Positions 15,971 to 25,001 of a DNA stretch of 64,000 bases are shown one piece after another. A program made the translations under genes and the position numbers. The notes under the pieces are model-generated. The model ran no database searches. It saw nothing but the letters and a program-made list of their open reading frames with translations, and was not told the origin of the DNA. The stretch's first letter is position 1. Each line of letters opens with the position of its first letter. Source of the DNA: an uncultured Chromatiaceae bacterium (GTDB lineage Bacteria > Pseudomonadota > Gammaproteobacteria > Enterobacterales > Alteromonadaceae); NCBI GenBank assembly GCA_946482325.1, contig CAMLRA010000004.1:1-64000 (forward strand), in the 5' to 3' direction.

Positions 15971-18511
15971 ATGAAAAGACGGCAACTGTATCCATGGACT
16001 TTTTTGAGTTGTTTATTGCTGACTCTGAGTGGCTGCCATGATGACGTGAACAACGTCCTCAAACCCAACCAGGCCACCACGCACGGCATCTGGCAAAAAG
16101 CCGGCTACGGCATTGTGTGGCAGTTAGAGCAAAACCGGCTGCAAATCTTTAATCTGAATACATTTGGTTGTGTGCGCCAGGCCGACCATCCGGCAGCAGA
16201 AGTCCAGGCACTTCAGCCTCAGCTGCAATTAAGCGCGGATGGCAACACTCTCAGTTTGGCGCAGGACCCGGGCCTATTTGGCCAGTTCCAACGCCTGACG
16301 CAACTGCCCGCCAGCTGTCTGCACCCCATGAATAACACACAGGACAGCGCCAAAAACTTCGAATTTTTCTGGCAGGATATTCAGCAATATTACGCATTCA
16401 CAGCAGAGCGCCAGCTCAACTGGGAACAGCTGTACCGCGAGTATCAGCCGAAATTTGCCAATGCCAGCCCTGAACAGCAGCAACAGTATTATCAGGAAAT
16501 CATTGCCCGCTTTGGCGATGCGCATGTGGTACTGGGCAGTGCCGACGGCCCGGCGCTGCAGGGATATGCCCGTCGCGGGCTGTTTGCACAGGTGGCAGCG
16601 GATGGCGAAGCTGGCGACAGCGACAGTCTGTTCACTCAGCTGGACCTTTATCATCAACTGCTGCAACAGCAGACCGATACGCTGTTACAGGCTCCGGGTT
16701 TACAACAAACCCGCGCCAGTGCCAGCCTGCAATACGGCATGCTGCCGGGTGGTATCGGGTATTTGCGACTGAATCAGCTGTCGGCACTGAGCCAGCCAGA
16801 CCCCGCCTCGTTGGCCCCCAGCGTCTGGCTCCAATTTGCCAATGACGATATCAAAACAGCGACAGCAGCCATGCGGGAACTAGAGCCCTGGCTGGCGCAA
16901 ACTAAAGGTCTGATCATCGACCTGCGGTTTAATCAGGGCGGCTTTGATGCGGTGGCTTTGCAAATTGCCAGCCAGTTTAACGCCGAAACCCGCGTCATCG
17001 GCAGCAAAGGTTTGCGCACTGGACGTCAGCACGTCATCAAGCTGGCGGCTGCGAAGACACCTTACCTGAAGCCGTTACAGGTTCTGGCCGGTGGCTCCAC
17101 CATCAGTGCCGGCGAAGTGCTGACGCTGGCACTTAAAAGTCTGCCACAGACCACTATTATCGGCGAACCGACGCACGGCTCTTTGTCTGATGCCTTGTTG
17201 CACCAGCTGCCCAATGGCTGGACTCTGACCCTTAGCAACGAGCGATATCTGGACCCGGCCGGCCAGTTACAGGAAGTCCAAGGTGTGTTACCCGACGTGC
17301 CGGTGTATCCATACCTGAGCCTGGATGCGGCGCTGCAAAGCGTCACTGTGCTGGACCGGGCGCTGCAATTGCTGCAGGCACCAGCCGCGCTGCCAACTTC
17401 AGCCGCCGAAGTGCAACACAGCATGCGCCAGTTCCGCCAGCAATTTAACCAACCAGGCATTTCTGCAGCTGTGGTGCGCCAGGGCAAAGTCGTGGCGACT
17501 TTTGCCGAAGGCCTGGCCGATGTCGCCAGCAACACCGCGATGACCGCGGATACCCCGACGCTGGTCGCATCAATCAGTAAAACTTTGCTTGGCACTGCCA
17601 TCGCTAAACTGCATATTGCCGTTGACCACCCGTTGCCTGCATTACCGTTTTTGCCGCAAAGACCGGATGGACAGAACTTCAATCCAAGCTGGCTGCAGCT
17701 GGCACAACATCAATCCGGCATTGTCGATCAGGACAACACTTTGTTTTGCGCCATCTACAGCACAGCAGACGGTTCTTCATTGCTCGACCAATTGCTTGGC
17801 ACTGACCAATGCGGCACACCGGAACCGTCGCATCTGCACTTTTTAGCCAGTTATCTGCAACCGGGTGGCCGCTGGTACCAGAGCGCCAATTTTGGCAGCG
17901 CCGGCGTAGAAAACTACAGTAACGTCGGTGCTGAGCTGGCCAGTCTGGCGCTGGAACAACACACCGCAGAACCTTTTGCAGACTGGTCAAGCCGTGAAAT
18001 TCTGGCACCGCTGCAGCTGCAGAACACGTTCTGGCCAACTAGAGATTTTCGCAACGCCGCGACTTTATATCTGCCGACACCAGATGGGAAACTCATGCCG
18101 CTGCCGCGTTACGCATCGTCTGATTACTACGACGGCATGCTACACAGTTCAGCCCGTGACCTCGGTACTTATCTGGCTGCCATCGCCAGCGAAACTCCGG
18201 CGCTGGCATTGCCGGGGCTGAGCCAGCCCCGTCGCCATCAGCTGCTGGGCTGGAACCAGCTTTTTACACCGGGCCAGGATTTCCCTGGTTGGTTTTGGCA
18301 GCGCAGCGGTGACTATGTTGGTCATAATGGGTTGTTTGTCGGCGCCAGCAGTATGATGTATTACAACAAAGCTACAGACAGCGGATTTGTGTTGCTGCTC
18401 AACAGCGATGGTCAATATTCCCTGGCACCGGATGAGACTAAATCGCAGGCCTGGCAACAAGCCATGCTGCAGGTTGCAGCAACGCTGTACCGGCATGGCC
18501 TGAGCTTGTAA
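15971..18511 (+). CDS. Lipoprotein fusing an S41 protease domain to a serine beta-lactamase-like domain
   Basis: An 846-residue envelope protein with two hydrolase modules. The lipobox LLTLSGC puts the lipid on Cys22. Residues of about 110-450 are S41 (tail-specific/tricorn type): a helical FWQDIQQYYAF segment, GLIIDLRFNQGG, then GGSTISAGEV with Ser379 as the likely nucleophile. The usual catalytic Lys position (GEPTHGSLSD) has no Lys, as in non-Lys S41 members. Residues of about 475-846 are a class C/EstB-like serine hydrolase: SISK (Ser534-Lys537) is the SxxK and YSN (649-651) the YxN. The frame is continuous with a GGAGG site before ATG 15971, so the fusion looks real. The substrate is unknown. 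Confidence 0.85.
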   Translation: MKRRQLYPWTFLSCLLLTLSGCHDDVNNVLKPNQATTHGIWQKAGYGIVWQLEQNRLQIFNLNTFGCVRQADHPAAEVQALQPQLQLSADGNTLSLAQDPGLFGQFQRLTQLPASCLHPMNNTQDSAKNFEFFWQDIQQYYAFTAERQLNWEQLYREYQPKFANASPEQQQQYYQEIIARFGDAHVVLGSADGPALQGYARRGLFAQVAADGEAGDSDSLFTQLDLYHQLLQQQTDTLLQAPGLQQTRASASLQYGMLPGGIGYLRLNQLSALSQPDPASLAPSVWLQFANDDIKTATAAMRELEPWLAQTKGLIIDLRFNQGGFDAVALQIASQFNAETRVIGSKGLRTGRQHVIKLAAAKTPYLKPLQVLAGGSTISAGEVLTLALKSLPQTTIIGEPTHGSLSDALLHQLPNGWTLTLSNERYLDPAGQLQEVQGVLPDVPVYPYLSLDAALQSVTVLDRALQLLQAPAALPTSAAEVQHSMRQFRQQFNQPGISAAVVRQGKVVATFAEGLADVASNTAMTADTPTLVASISKTLLGTAIAKLHIAVDHPLPALPFLPQRPDGQNFNPSWLQLAQHQSGIVDQDNTLFCAIYSTADGSSLLDQLLGTDQCGTPEPSHLHFLASYLQPGGRWYQSANFGSAGVENYSNVGAELASLALEQHTAEPFADWSSREILAPLQLQNTFWPTRDFRNAATLYLPTPDGKLMPLPRYASSDYYDGMLHSSARDLGTYLAAIASETPALALPGLSQPRRHQLLGWNQLFTPGQDFPGWFWQRSGDYVGHNGLFVGASSMMYYNKATDSGFVLLLNSDGQYSLAPDETKSQAWQQAMLQVAATLYRHGLSL

Positions 18512-18520
18512 GACGTGCCT

Positions 18521-18544
18521 GAAGCTGGTGCGTGCACCAGCTTC
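18521..18544. terminator. Hairpin after the S41/beta-lactamase fusion gene
   Basis: GAAGCTGGTGC at 18521-18531 is followed by its exact complement at 18534-18544, nine bases after the stop codon. No T tract follows, so termination strength is uncertain. Confidence 0.45.
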
Positions 18545-18681
18545 GCCCCGAGAAAGCCAGAGTCATAACAGGGGGGTTAGCATAAACAGGAACAAAAACC
18601 ATGGGAACAATCAACAGACCTTGGCTAGAATCTGCATAGTTGCCAGACCGGCGCGGCCCCGGCACCACCAAGGAATTCCTG

Positions 18682-19428
18682 ATGCATACAATGTTTCTTC
18701 CCTCCACGGCTTTACTCTTGGCCAGCAATGCGTTGGCACAACAGCCGGCAAGCTATCCGGTACAGCAGTTGTCACCAGAATTGCAGGTGCAGCAACTGGC
18801 CGAAGGGCTGTGGCTGCACCGAACCGAACAAAAACTGAGCAATGGGGCAGTTTTTACCTCAAACGGCCTGCTGCTCGACACGCCAGAGGGCATCTGGATA
18901 CTCGATACCGCCTGGGGTTTTTATCCAACCCGGGATTTATTGCACTGGATTGATGTAGTACTACAACGCCCTGTGGTGAAGGCGATAGCCACCCATGCGC
19001 ATGAAGACCGCACCGGCGGCGTCGTTGCACTGACCGAACGCGGTATCCCACTGCAAGTAACAGCGCAGACCGCTGCATTGGCAGCAAAAGCTGGCATTCA
19101 ACCGCTGCAAGCCGTGACAAATCTTGCGATTGGCGCCGTGTATCAAGATGGCCCTGTCCAGTGGTTTTACCCGGGGCCTGGCCACACTATCGACAATATA
19201 GTTCTGTACCTGCCACACTATCAGCTGCTACATGGCGGCTGTTTTGTCAAAGCGCCCCGTTATCCCGGCCTTGGCAATATTGCCGATGCCGACGTCAAAG
19301 CCTGGCCGGGTAGCCTGAAACACTTAAAAGCCGCTTATCCGCGGGTGAAAATGCTGGTGCCTGGCCATGGCAATATCGCCGACGGGGCTTTACTGGACTA
19401 TTCGTTGTCGTTATTCAGCACGCCATAA
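18682..19428 (+). CDS. Subclass B1 metallo-beta-lactamase
   Basis: A periplasmic zinc hydrolase predicted to open beta-lactam rings, including carbapenems if it behaves like its family. It is 248 residues long, with ATG 18682 after AAGGAA and a signal peptide ending near ASNALA. All six B1 zinc ligands are present: His105, His107 and Asp109 in THAHEDRTGG, His168 in GPGHTIDN, Cys187 in HGGCFVK and His229 in VPGHGN. The B1 Lys three residues after the Cys (Lys190) and the Asn of GLGN (Asn199) are also kept, giving an IMP-like active site. No integron, insertion sequence or resistance cassette is adjacent, so it looks like a resident chromosomal gene. Activity is inferred. Confidence 0.9.
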   Translation: MHTMFLPSTALLLASNALAQQPASYPVQQLSPELQVQQLAEGLWLHRTEQKLSNGAVFTSNGLLLDTPEGIWILDTAWGFYPTRDLLHWIDVVLQRPVVKAIATHAHEDRTGGVVALTERGIPLQVTAQTAALAAKAGIQPLQAVTNLAIGAVYQDGPVQWFYPGPGHTIDNIVLYLPHYQLLHGGCFVKAPRYPGLGNIADADVKAWPGSLKHLKAAYPRVKMLVPGHGNIADGALLDYSLSLFSTP

Positions 19429-19474
19429 CTGACGTCGACCGGCTCAGGCCAGTCGCAGACTTAGAGTAACTGCA

Positions 19475-20239
19475 ATGCTAAAAAGACTGGTGCAATCTAC
19501 CCTGCTGCTTGGCTTGCAGGCTGTCGCCGCAGAATGCCCGCAGCAACTGCGGACTTTTCAGTTATTCGAGCGCCAAAGCACGGCGCCATCCTGCATCGAC
19601 CAATGGCAGCAGGCATTTTTCCGCGAATTAGGCTGTCCAATTCAGTTTGTGGACGGCAATCCCGGGTTGACTGTGCGCGAACAAAAACTGCAGGCAGGCG
19701 AGATTGAAGTGATCACCGGTCTTGCCAAAACACCGTCCCGCACCTTTCGCTTCAGCCTGCCAATTGGCCGCAATAATGTTTATGTTTACCGGAGGCTACA
19801 GGATAGTCGCTGGGACCAAATCAAAACCTGGTGCGACCCGGTGATGCAACAGGCACGCATTTTGGTCCCGGCACAAGGCTATTTCGGTGAAGCCATGCAA
19901 CAGCTCCGGCAGTACCCGAATTGCAGCAGAGGTCTGGTGCCGGTCAACCACAGCACGGCCCGACCTTTTGATATGCTGGACAAAGGCCGCGCTGATTTAT
20001 TGATCTCCGCCGAACGGCACCTGGCGGCCTTGCCTGCGGAGCAGCAGAAAAACTATCAAAAACTTGCGCTGACTGTTGTCGAAGGTGATGTGTATATCGC
20101 CTTCTCCGCACAAGTACCGGCGGCTTTTATCGCCCGGGTCAACCAGTTCATCGCCGCCAGACAGCAGCGCCCCGTGGCCGTATCACCACAAGGCAAAGTC
20201 TGTTTGTTACCACTAAAGCTAAATGCAGCCCCCAGTTGA
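19475..20239 (+). CDS. Periplasmic solute-binding-protein-like (SBP family 3) protein
   Basis: A 254-residue exported protein with the bilobed fold of polar-amino-acid binding proteins. The signal peptide ends near LQAVAA; ATG 19475 has a GAG-type site. Recognisable segments include LQAGEIEVITGLAKTPSRTFRFSLPIGRNNVYVYRR (lobe crossover) and DMLDKGRADLLISAERHL. Cys pairs at Cys20/Cys38 and later (CDPVMQQ, NCSRG) could form disulfides. No permease or ATPase lies nearby, so it may be an orphan sensor or chemoreceptor partner. It is followed by YhhN and then a second SBP-like gene. Confidence 0.72.
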   Translation: MLKRLVQSTLLLGLQAVAAECPQQLRTFQLFERQSTAPSCIDQWQQAFFRELGCPIQFVDGNPGLTVREQKLQAGEIEVITGLAKTPSRTFRFSLPIGRNNVYVYRRLQDSRWDQIKTWCDPVMQQARILVPAQGYFGEAMQQLRQYPNCSRGLVPVNHSTARPFDMLDKGRADLLISAERHLAALPAEQQKNYQKLALTVVEGDVYIAFSAQVPAAFIARVNQFIAARQQRPVAVSPQGKVCLLPLKLNAAPS

Positions 20240-20284
20240 GAAAGTAAGACGCTATGTTAGATTGGTATTTTTCACTTCAGGCCG

Positions 20285-20926
20285 ATGTTGATGCCACTGT
20301 TGCTAAATACCTTATATATTGCGCTGGCAGCCAGTTATTTGTGGCTCGACGCGCATGGCGCATTCCCACTTAGTTTCCTGCTAAAAATTCTGCCACTCGT
20401 GTTGCTCAGCGGCTGGATACTCTTTGCAAAGCCAGTCCGGCCACACTTGAGTTTACTGGCCGCATTGGCATTTTCCATGTTGGGCGATGTGTTGCTGGCC
20501 TTAGATGGGCAACAGTTTTTTGTATTTGGTCTTGGCGCCTTTTTGCTGGCGCACTTGTGTTATTTACTGGCGATGCGGCCCTTTGCCGGTCACAGGCCTG
20601 TACTGTTGCTGCCTTACGCCATCTTTGCTGCGGGCGTCCTCGCACTGATGTGGCCAGGGCTTGGAGCCATGACGGTGCCAGTGCTGGGTTATATCTGTGT
20701 GATCCTGAGCATGTCCTACGGGACTTGGTGCAGCAGTCGGCGCAATGCCTGGCTGATCGGTGGCGGCCTGCTGTTTGTCGGCTCGGATTGTCTGATCGGG
20801 CTGAACCGGTTCTGGCAGCCGCTGTCCGGTGCCGGTCTGTGGATTATGCTGAGCTATTACGCCGCGCAGTATGCGCTGGTGCGGGGTTTGCTGGCCAGCC
20901 CCCCGGCGCCGTGCAACAAGAACTGA
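20285..20926 (+). CDS. YhhN-family membrane protein (lysoplasmalogenase-like)
   Basis: An integral membrane protein of 213 residues with about eight hydrophobic helices. The conserved YhhN motif with acidic residues appears as LAALAFSMLGDVLLALDGQQFFVFGLGAFLLAHLCYL (about residues 56-95), and a second conserved stretch is VGSDCLIGLNRFWQPL near 165-180. Animal homologues (TMEM86) are lysoplasmalogenases; the role in bacteria that lack plasmalogens is unclear. The ribosome site before ATG 20285 is weak. It is flanked by two SBP-like genes on the same strand. Confidence 0.83.
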   Translation: MLMPLLLNTLYIALAASYLWLDAHGAFPLSFLLKILPLVLLSGWILFAKPVRPHLSLLAALAFSMLGDVLLALDGQQFFVFGLGAFLLAHLCYLLAMRPFAGHRPVLLLPYAIFAAGVLALMWPGLGAMTVPVLGYICVILSMSYGTWCSSRRNAWLIGGGLLFVGSDCLIGLNRFWQPLSGAGLWIMLSYYAAQYALVRGLLASPPAPCNKN

Positions 20927-20994
20927 CGCGAGCATTCGGCCCCTCGGTGCTGTGCTAAGGTTAATAACTGATGTCACCTGCCCGGAGGTGTCCG

Positions 20995-21696
20995 TTGGCT
21001 GCAGTTTTCCGAGTTCATTTTGCCTCTGTACGGCCGATGCTGCTGGTTGCCGTCTGGCTCTGCAGCCTGTCTGTGCAGGCCGAGCCGGTGACCTATTTTT
21101 ATTCTAACCTGCCGCCCTTTGAATATACCAACAGCGACGGAGCCGCTGAAGGGCTTGGCATCAGCCACGTTGATAAGGTACTGCGCCAGGCCGGTTTTCA
21201 GCCAACATTTGAATTCTATTCGCTATCACGTGGTTTACAGGCATTGGAAAATCATATTGATTTCAGTGCTGTAGTCGCACCCACGCCTGCACAGCGCCAG
21301 ACGCTTAAAATCAGTACAGCGCCGGTTTATTTGGCTGAACTTGGTGTAGTACGGCTGCGCAGCAGCAAAAGACTCAGTTCGCTGGAACAGCTGCAACACT
21401 ATCCGTATCTGGCACTCAGCGAAACCCGCTTCGCATTTCTGCAGGAGCGCCCTGAACTAGCGGCATTTGCAGTGAAGCGTTACGACATCAGCAGTCAGCA
21501 GGACGCCTACCGCCTGCTACTCAGCGGCCGCTACGACTACTACCTCTGTTATCACGCCAGCGATGTAGCCCTGAGTAATCCAATGCTGGAGTTTGACCGC
21601 TTCGAACAGCTACCGGTGTATCTGATGTTATCCCGGCAACACCCCGACGCTGACCGGTTAATGCAGCGGGTGGATCAAGCGATGTTACAACGTTAA
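20995..21696 (+). CDS. Second solute-binding-protein-like (SBP family 3) protein, TTG start
   Basis: A 233-residue exported SBP-3-type protein. I choose the TTG at 20995, because a GGAGG site sits six bases upstream at 20984-20988; the in-frame ATG at 20971 lies before that site and has none of its own. The signal peptide runs to LCSLSVQA. Mature features are VTYFYSNLPPFEYTNSDG, LGISHVDKVLRQAGF and the lobe-2 segment SSQQDAYRLLLSGRYDYYL. Like the SBP gene at 19475 it has no partner transporter, and the two may be distant paralogues. Confidence 0.75.
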   Translation: MAAVFRVHFASVRPMLLVAVWLCSLSVQAEPVTYFYSNLPPFEYTNSDGAAEGLGISHVDKVLRQAGFQPTFEFYSLSRGLQALENHIDFSAVVAPTPAQRQTLKISTAPVYLAELGVVRLRSSKRLSSLEQLQHYPYLALSETRFAFLQERPELAAFAVKRYDISSQQDAYRLLLSGRYDYYLCYHASDVALSNPMLEFDRFEQLPVYLMLSRQHPDADRLMQRVDQAMLQR

Positions 21697-21757
21697 CGGT
21701 AGCCTCGCTGAAATCAGCCAGATATACTGGCCAGCTTCACATTCACTTTGTCGCAAC

Positions 21758-23719
21758 ATGATTTACAGACCCGAAGTTGATGGCCTGCGAGCGCTGGCAG
21801 TACTCCCTGTCATTTTGTTTCATGCCGGTTTTTCTCTGTTTAGCGGTGGTTTTGTTGGCGTTGATGTTTTTTTCGTCATTAGTGGTTATCTCATCACCAG
21901 CATCATCCTCACCGAATTAAACAGCGGCACTTTCAGTTTGGTTCACTTCTGGGAGCGTCGTGCCCGCAGGATCTTGCCTGCATTGTATTTGGTTCTGCTG
22001 GTCAGTTTGCCGATGGCCTGGTACTGGCTTAGCCCACAAGATTTGCTGAATTATGCGGATAGTTTGCTGGCCGTCGCGCTGTTTTGTTCAAATATCTGGT
22101 TCTGGCTAAGCAGTGGTTACTTTGACGCGGCTGCTGAATTTAAACCATTACTCCATACCTGGAGTCTGGCGGTCGAAGAACAGTTTTACCTCTGTTTCCC
22201 GCTATTGATGCTGCTGTTGTGGCGTTACTGCAGGTCCTTGCTGCCAGTCCTGCTGACATTGGCGCTGATGGTCAGCTTGGTGTTAGCAGAATGGGGCGCA
22301 CAGCACAGGCCTGCATTTACTTTTTACATGCTGCCAACACGCGCCTGGGAGCTGTTGGCCGGTGCGCTGGTCGCCTGGTGGCTGCATCAACACCCACGTC
22401 AGTTTCCAGCGCTTGTTACGCAGTTGGCGAGCCTACTGGGCCTGTTGTTGTTGATTGCGGGATGTGTTCTGATTGATAAAACAACGCTATTTCCTGGTTT
22501 TAGTGCGCTTCTTCCTGTCGGAGGGACTGTTTTACTGCTGCTGTTTGCTGATCAATCCACGCTAACAGGCCGGCTGTTGTCCCACAAAGTATTGACTTCG
22601 GTTGGCCTGATTAGTTACAGCGCTTATCTGTGGCATCAGCCGCTATTTGCTTTTGCCCGTCATCATACTCTGGATAAACCATCCATTGTGCTGATGACTG
22701 GTTTGTCCGTGTTGACGCTGGTGCTTGCCTGGCTCAGTTGGAAATTTATCGAGGCACCATTTCGACAGAAACAACGATTTAGTCGCAAACAGATTTTTGG
22801 CTTTGCCGGCATTGGCAGTCTGTTTTTTATAGTGGTCGCAGTACTTGGTCAGCAACAACTGATCGTTGGCCGCTGGCAACAGCAACACCCTGATCTCATT
22901 AATATTGACCCGGCAGTCGCAGCTGAACCCTTCAGAACATGCCCAGACATCAAGCTACACGGTACGGCCAGCTGCAAAGTGTTTGGCCACGGCAGCCGTC
23001 GCGTGGTGTTGTGGGGAGATTCACATGCCGGCGTATTAGCAGCTAATTTCCCTGGTCTTGCAGATACTGAATTTTTTGTAATTGCACATGGTGGTTGCCC
23101 ACCAGTCATTGGCGTGCGTCGTTTTGATGGTGAAGGGAACGCGGGCAGCTGCGATAAACTCGATATGTTGCAAAGTTATGCGGATTATATTGTGGCATTA
23201 AAACCAGACTTGGTGATTCTGTCTGCTCGCTGGTCTTTATATCTGCAAGGGTGGCAACGACAGGGTGAACTGCAACCGGCTCATCATTTTGTCACCACAG
23301 CCCCACAAGGCGGTGAAATGCAATCGCTGGAAGCGCGAACACTGCTGTTGCAGCGACAACTACAACTGACGATAAGTCAATTCAATCAGCATGCTCCTGT
23401 TCTGTTGATTAGTCAGCAGCCAGACTATGCCGATACCGGCTTCAGACCCATGGAACTGGGGGATTTTCATTTGCCGCGGCCACAGATGGAGCGCTGGCAT
23501 CACACAGAAATAGCCATACTGCAACAGCTGGCAACATTACCAAAGACCAAAGTGCTGGATAGTAAAAAACTGTTTTGTGACACAAGCAGCTGCCAAACAC
23601 GGGAACAAGGTGTGTTGTTGTATTTTGATACCAACCATTTGTCCGCAACGGGTGCCGCCAAAGTCTGGCAACAGCTCCGGAAGGAAATCGAGTTGCTGGC
23701 GATGCAGCAACAGCCATAA
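21758..23719 (+). CDS. OafA/YrhL-type acyltransferase with C-terminal SGNH domain
   Basis: A 653-residue membrane O-acyltransferase expected to acetylate a cell-surface glycan such as O-antigen, exopolysaccharide or peptidoglycan. The N-terminal half (about 1-345) has roughly ten transmembrane helices and starts with the family signature YRPEVDGLRALAVLPVILFHAG, then DVFFVISGYLI and the FWERRARRILPAL motif. The periplasmic C-terminal half is an SGNH hydrolase-like domain: block I VVLWGDSHAG and the DxxH block DTNHLS near the end. No polysaccharide cluster lies next to it, so the target glycan is unknown. Confidence 0.92.
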   Translation: MIYRPEVDGLRALAVLPVILFHAGFSLFSGGFVGVDVFFVISGYLITSIILTELNSGTFSLVHFWERRARRILPALYLVLLVSLPMAWYWLSPQDLLNYADSLLAVALFCSNIWFWLSSGYFDAAAEFKPLLHTWSLAVEEQFYLCFPLLMLLLWRYCRSLLPVLLTLALMVSLVLAEWGAQHRPAFTFYMLPTRAWELLAGALVAWWLHQHPRQFPALVTQLASLLGLLLLIAGCVLIDKTTLFPGFSALLPVGGTVLLLLFADQSTLTGRLLSHKVLTSVGLISYSAYLWHQPLFAFARHHTLDKPSIVLMTGLSVLTLVLAWLSWKFIEAPFRQKQRFSRKQIFGFAGIGSLFFIVVAVLGQQQLIVGRWQQQHPDLINIDPAVAAEPFRTCPDIKLHGTASCKVFGHGSRRVVLWGDSHAGVLAANFPGLADTEFFVIAHGGCPPVIGVRRFDGEGNAGSCDKLDMLQSYADYIVALKPDLVILSARWSLYLQGWQRQGELQPAHHFVTTAPQGGEMQSLEARTLLLQRQLQLTISQFNQHAPVLLISQQPDYADTGFRPMELGDFHLPRPQMERWHHTEIAILQQLATLPKTKVLDSKKLFCDTSSCQTREQGVLLYFDTNHLSATGAAKVWQQLRKEIELLAMQQQP

Positions 23720-23940
23720 TGGATGGCAATTCAGCCGTCCTGACGCTCAGATAGTTGATGCCGAAAGCAGCAAGGCTGGTTACAATGCGTAAAAAGAATC
23801 CGACAGCATGTGCAACTCGTTAGCGCTGGATGTCGGATCAAGCTATCAGCGCAACCCAGCGTAAAAAACACCTTTGGAACAATACAATTTTCAAATTAAG
23901 GGCTTTAACAGCCCTTTAGAACACAGCAGGAAAAGAGAAA

Positions 23941-24933
23941 ATGGCAGCTTTTGGTAGTGTTTTTATGCCTGAAATGGCAATGGCCCAATTTGATGGTAAC
24001 AGCTGGGGGCCAGCGGCCATGGTCCCGGCCAACAGCATCAGTCTGCACCCGGGCGCCCATGTGCTGCACTATGCCAGTACTTGTTTTGAAGGTTTAAAAG
24101 CCTTCCGCCATGAAGACGGCACTATCGCGATTTTCCGCATGGATAAAAACGTCGCCCGCATGCTGCAAAGCACAGAATTATTATCACTGCCAAAATTTGA
24201 CCCTGCGCTGCTGAGCCAAATGATTGTCGACGCCGTGCGCCATTTTGCCGCTGACGTGCCGACCCCACCGGGTTCTATGTATATCCGCCCAACGCATATC
24301 GGTACAGAACCTGCGATCGGCAAAGCCGCCACCCCCACACTGACCTCCATGTTGTATGTATTGTTGTCCCCAGTTGGTGACTATTTTGCCGGTGGTCACC
24401 GCGCGCTGCGTCTGCTGATGGAAGATAACGCCCGCTGCGCGCCGCACATGGGCATGATCAAAAGCGGCGGTAACTACGCCAGCGCGCTGCAGCCAACCAT
24501 GCAGGCCAAAGCCAAATATCAGGCCGATCAGGTGTTGTTCTGCCCGAATGGCGACGTACAGGAGACCGGGGCGGCCAACTTCCTGTTGATTGACGGCAAC
24601 GAAATTATCACTAAAGCGCTGGACGCTTCTTTCCTGCACGGCGTGACCCGCGACTCCATCCTGACCCTGGCAAGCGACCTGGGCATGACAGTGTCTGAGC
24701 GCGACCTGACCGTCAACGAACTACTGGAACGCGCAGCCAAACCTGGTACAGAAGCGGCTTTGTCTGGCACAGCCGCCGTGTTGGCACCGGTGGGTACGCT
24801 GATCCATCAAGGCAAAGAATACAAAGTTGGCAGCGGTGAACCAGGCCCAACCACAGCCCGTCTGCGTCAGGCTCTGAACGATATTCAGTGGGGCAAAGCT
24901 GAAGACAAACACGGCTGGCTGACTAAAATTTAA
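23941..24933 (+). CDS. ilvE: Branched-chain amino-acid aminotransferase
   Basis: A PLP-dependent transaminase for the last step of Val, Leu and Ile synthesis, 330 residues, of the longer BCAT type. Motifs include HYASTCFEGLKAFR, PGSMYIRPTHIGTEP and MIKSGGNYASALQP with the PLP Lys, then QETGAANFLLI and the cofactor phosphate region SGTAAVLAPVG. A small 7-bp hairpin (AAGGGCT at 23898-23904 against AGCCCTT at 23910-23916) sits 25 bases before the start and may affect expression. The gene stands alone, about 26 kb from the ilvGMDA operon that it serves. Confidence 0.92.
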   Translation: MAAFGSVFMPEMAMAQFDGNSWGPAAMVPANSISLHPGAHVLHYASTCFEGLKAFRHEDGTIAIFRMDKNVARMLQSTELLSLPKFDPALLSQMIVDAVRHFAADVPTPPGSMYIRPTHIGTEPAIGKAATPTLTSMLYVLLSPVGDYFAGGHRALRLLMEDNARCAPHMGMIKSGGNYASALQPTMQAKAKYQADQVLFCPNGDVQETGAANFLLIDGNEIITKALDASFLHGVTRDSILTLASDLGMTVSERDLTVNELLERAAKPGTEAALSGTAAVLAPVGTLIHQGKEYKVGSGEPGPTTARLRQALNDIQWGKAEDKHGWLTKI

Positions 24934-24960
24934 CGCCCTCCGCACCAGCGCTGACAATCA

Positions 24961-24991
24961 CAAAGCAGGCCCAAAGCCTGCTTTGTTGTTT
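24961..24991 (+). terminator. Rho-independent terminator after ilvE
   Basis: CAAAGCAGGC at 24961-24970 pairs perfectly with GCCTGCTTTG at 24976-24985 around a CCAAA loop, followed by TTGTTT. It lies 27 bases after the ilvE stop. Confidence 0.82.
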
Positions 24992-25001
24992 CTGCTCATC
25001 G

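Noticed and set aside
17062..17682. 206-residue minus-strand ORF
   Set aside because: It is antisense to the S41/beta-lactamase fusion gene and Cys/Ser-rich as expected of a shadow.
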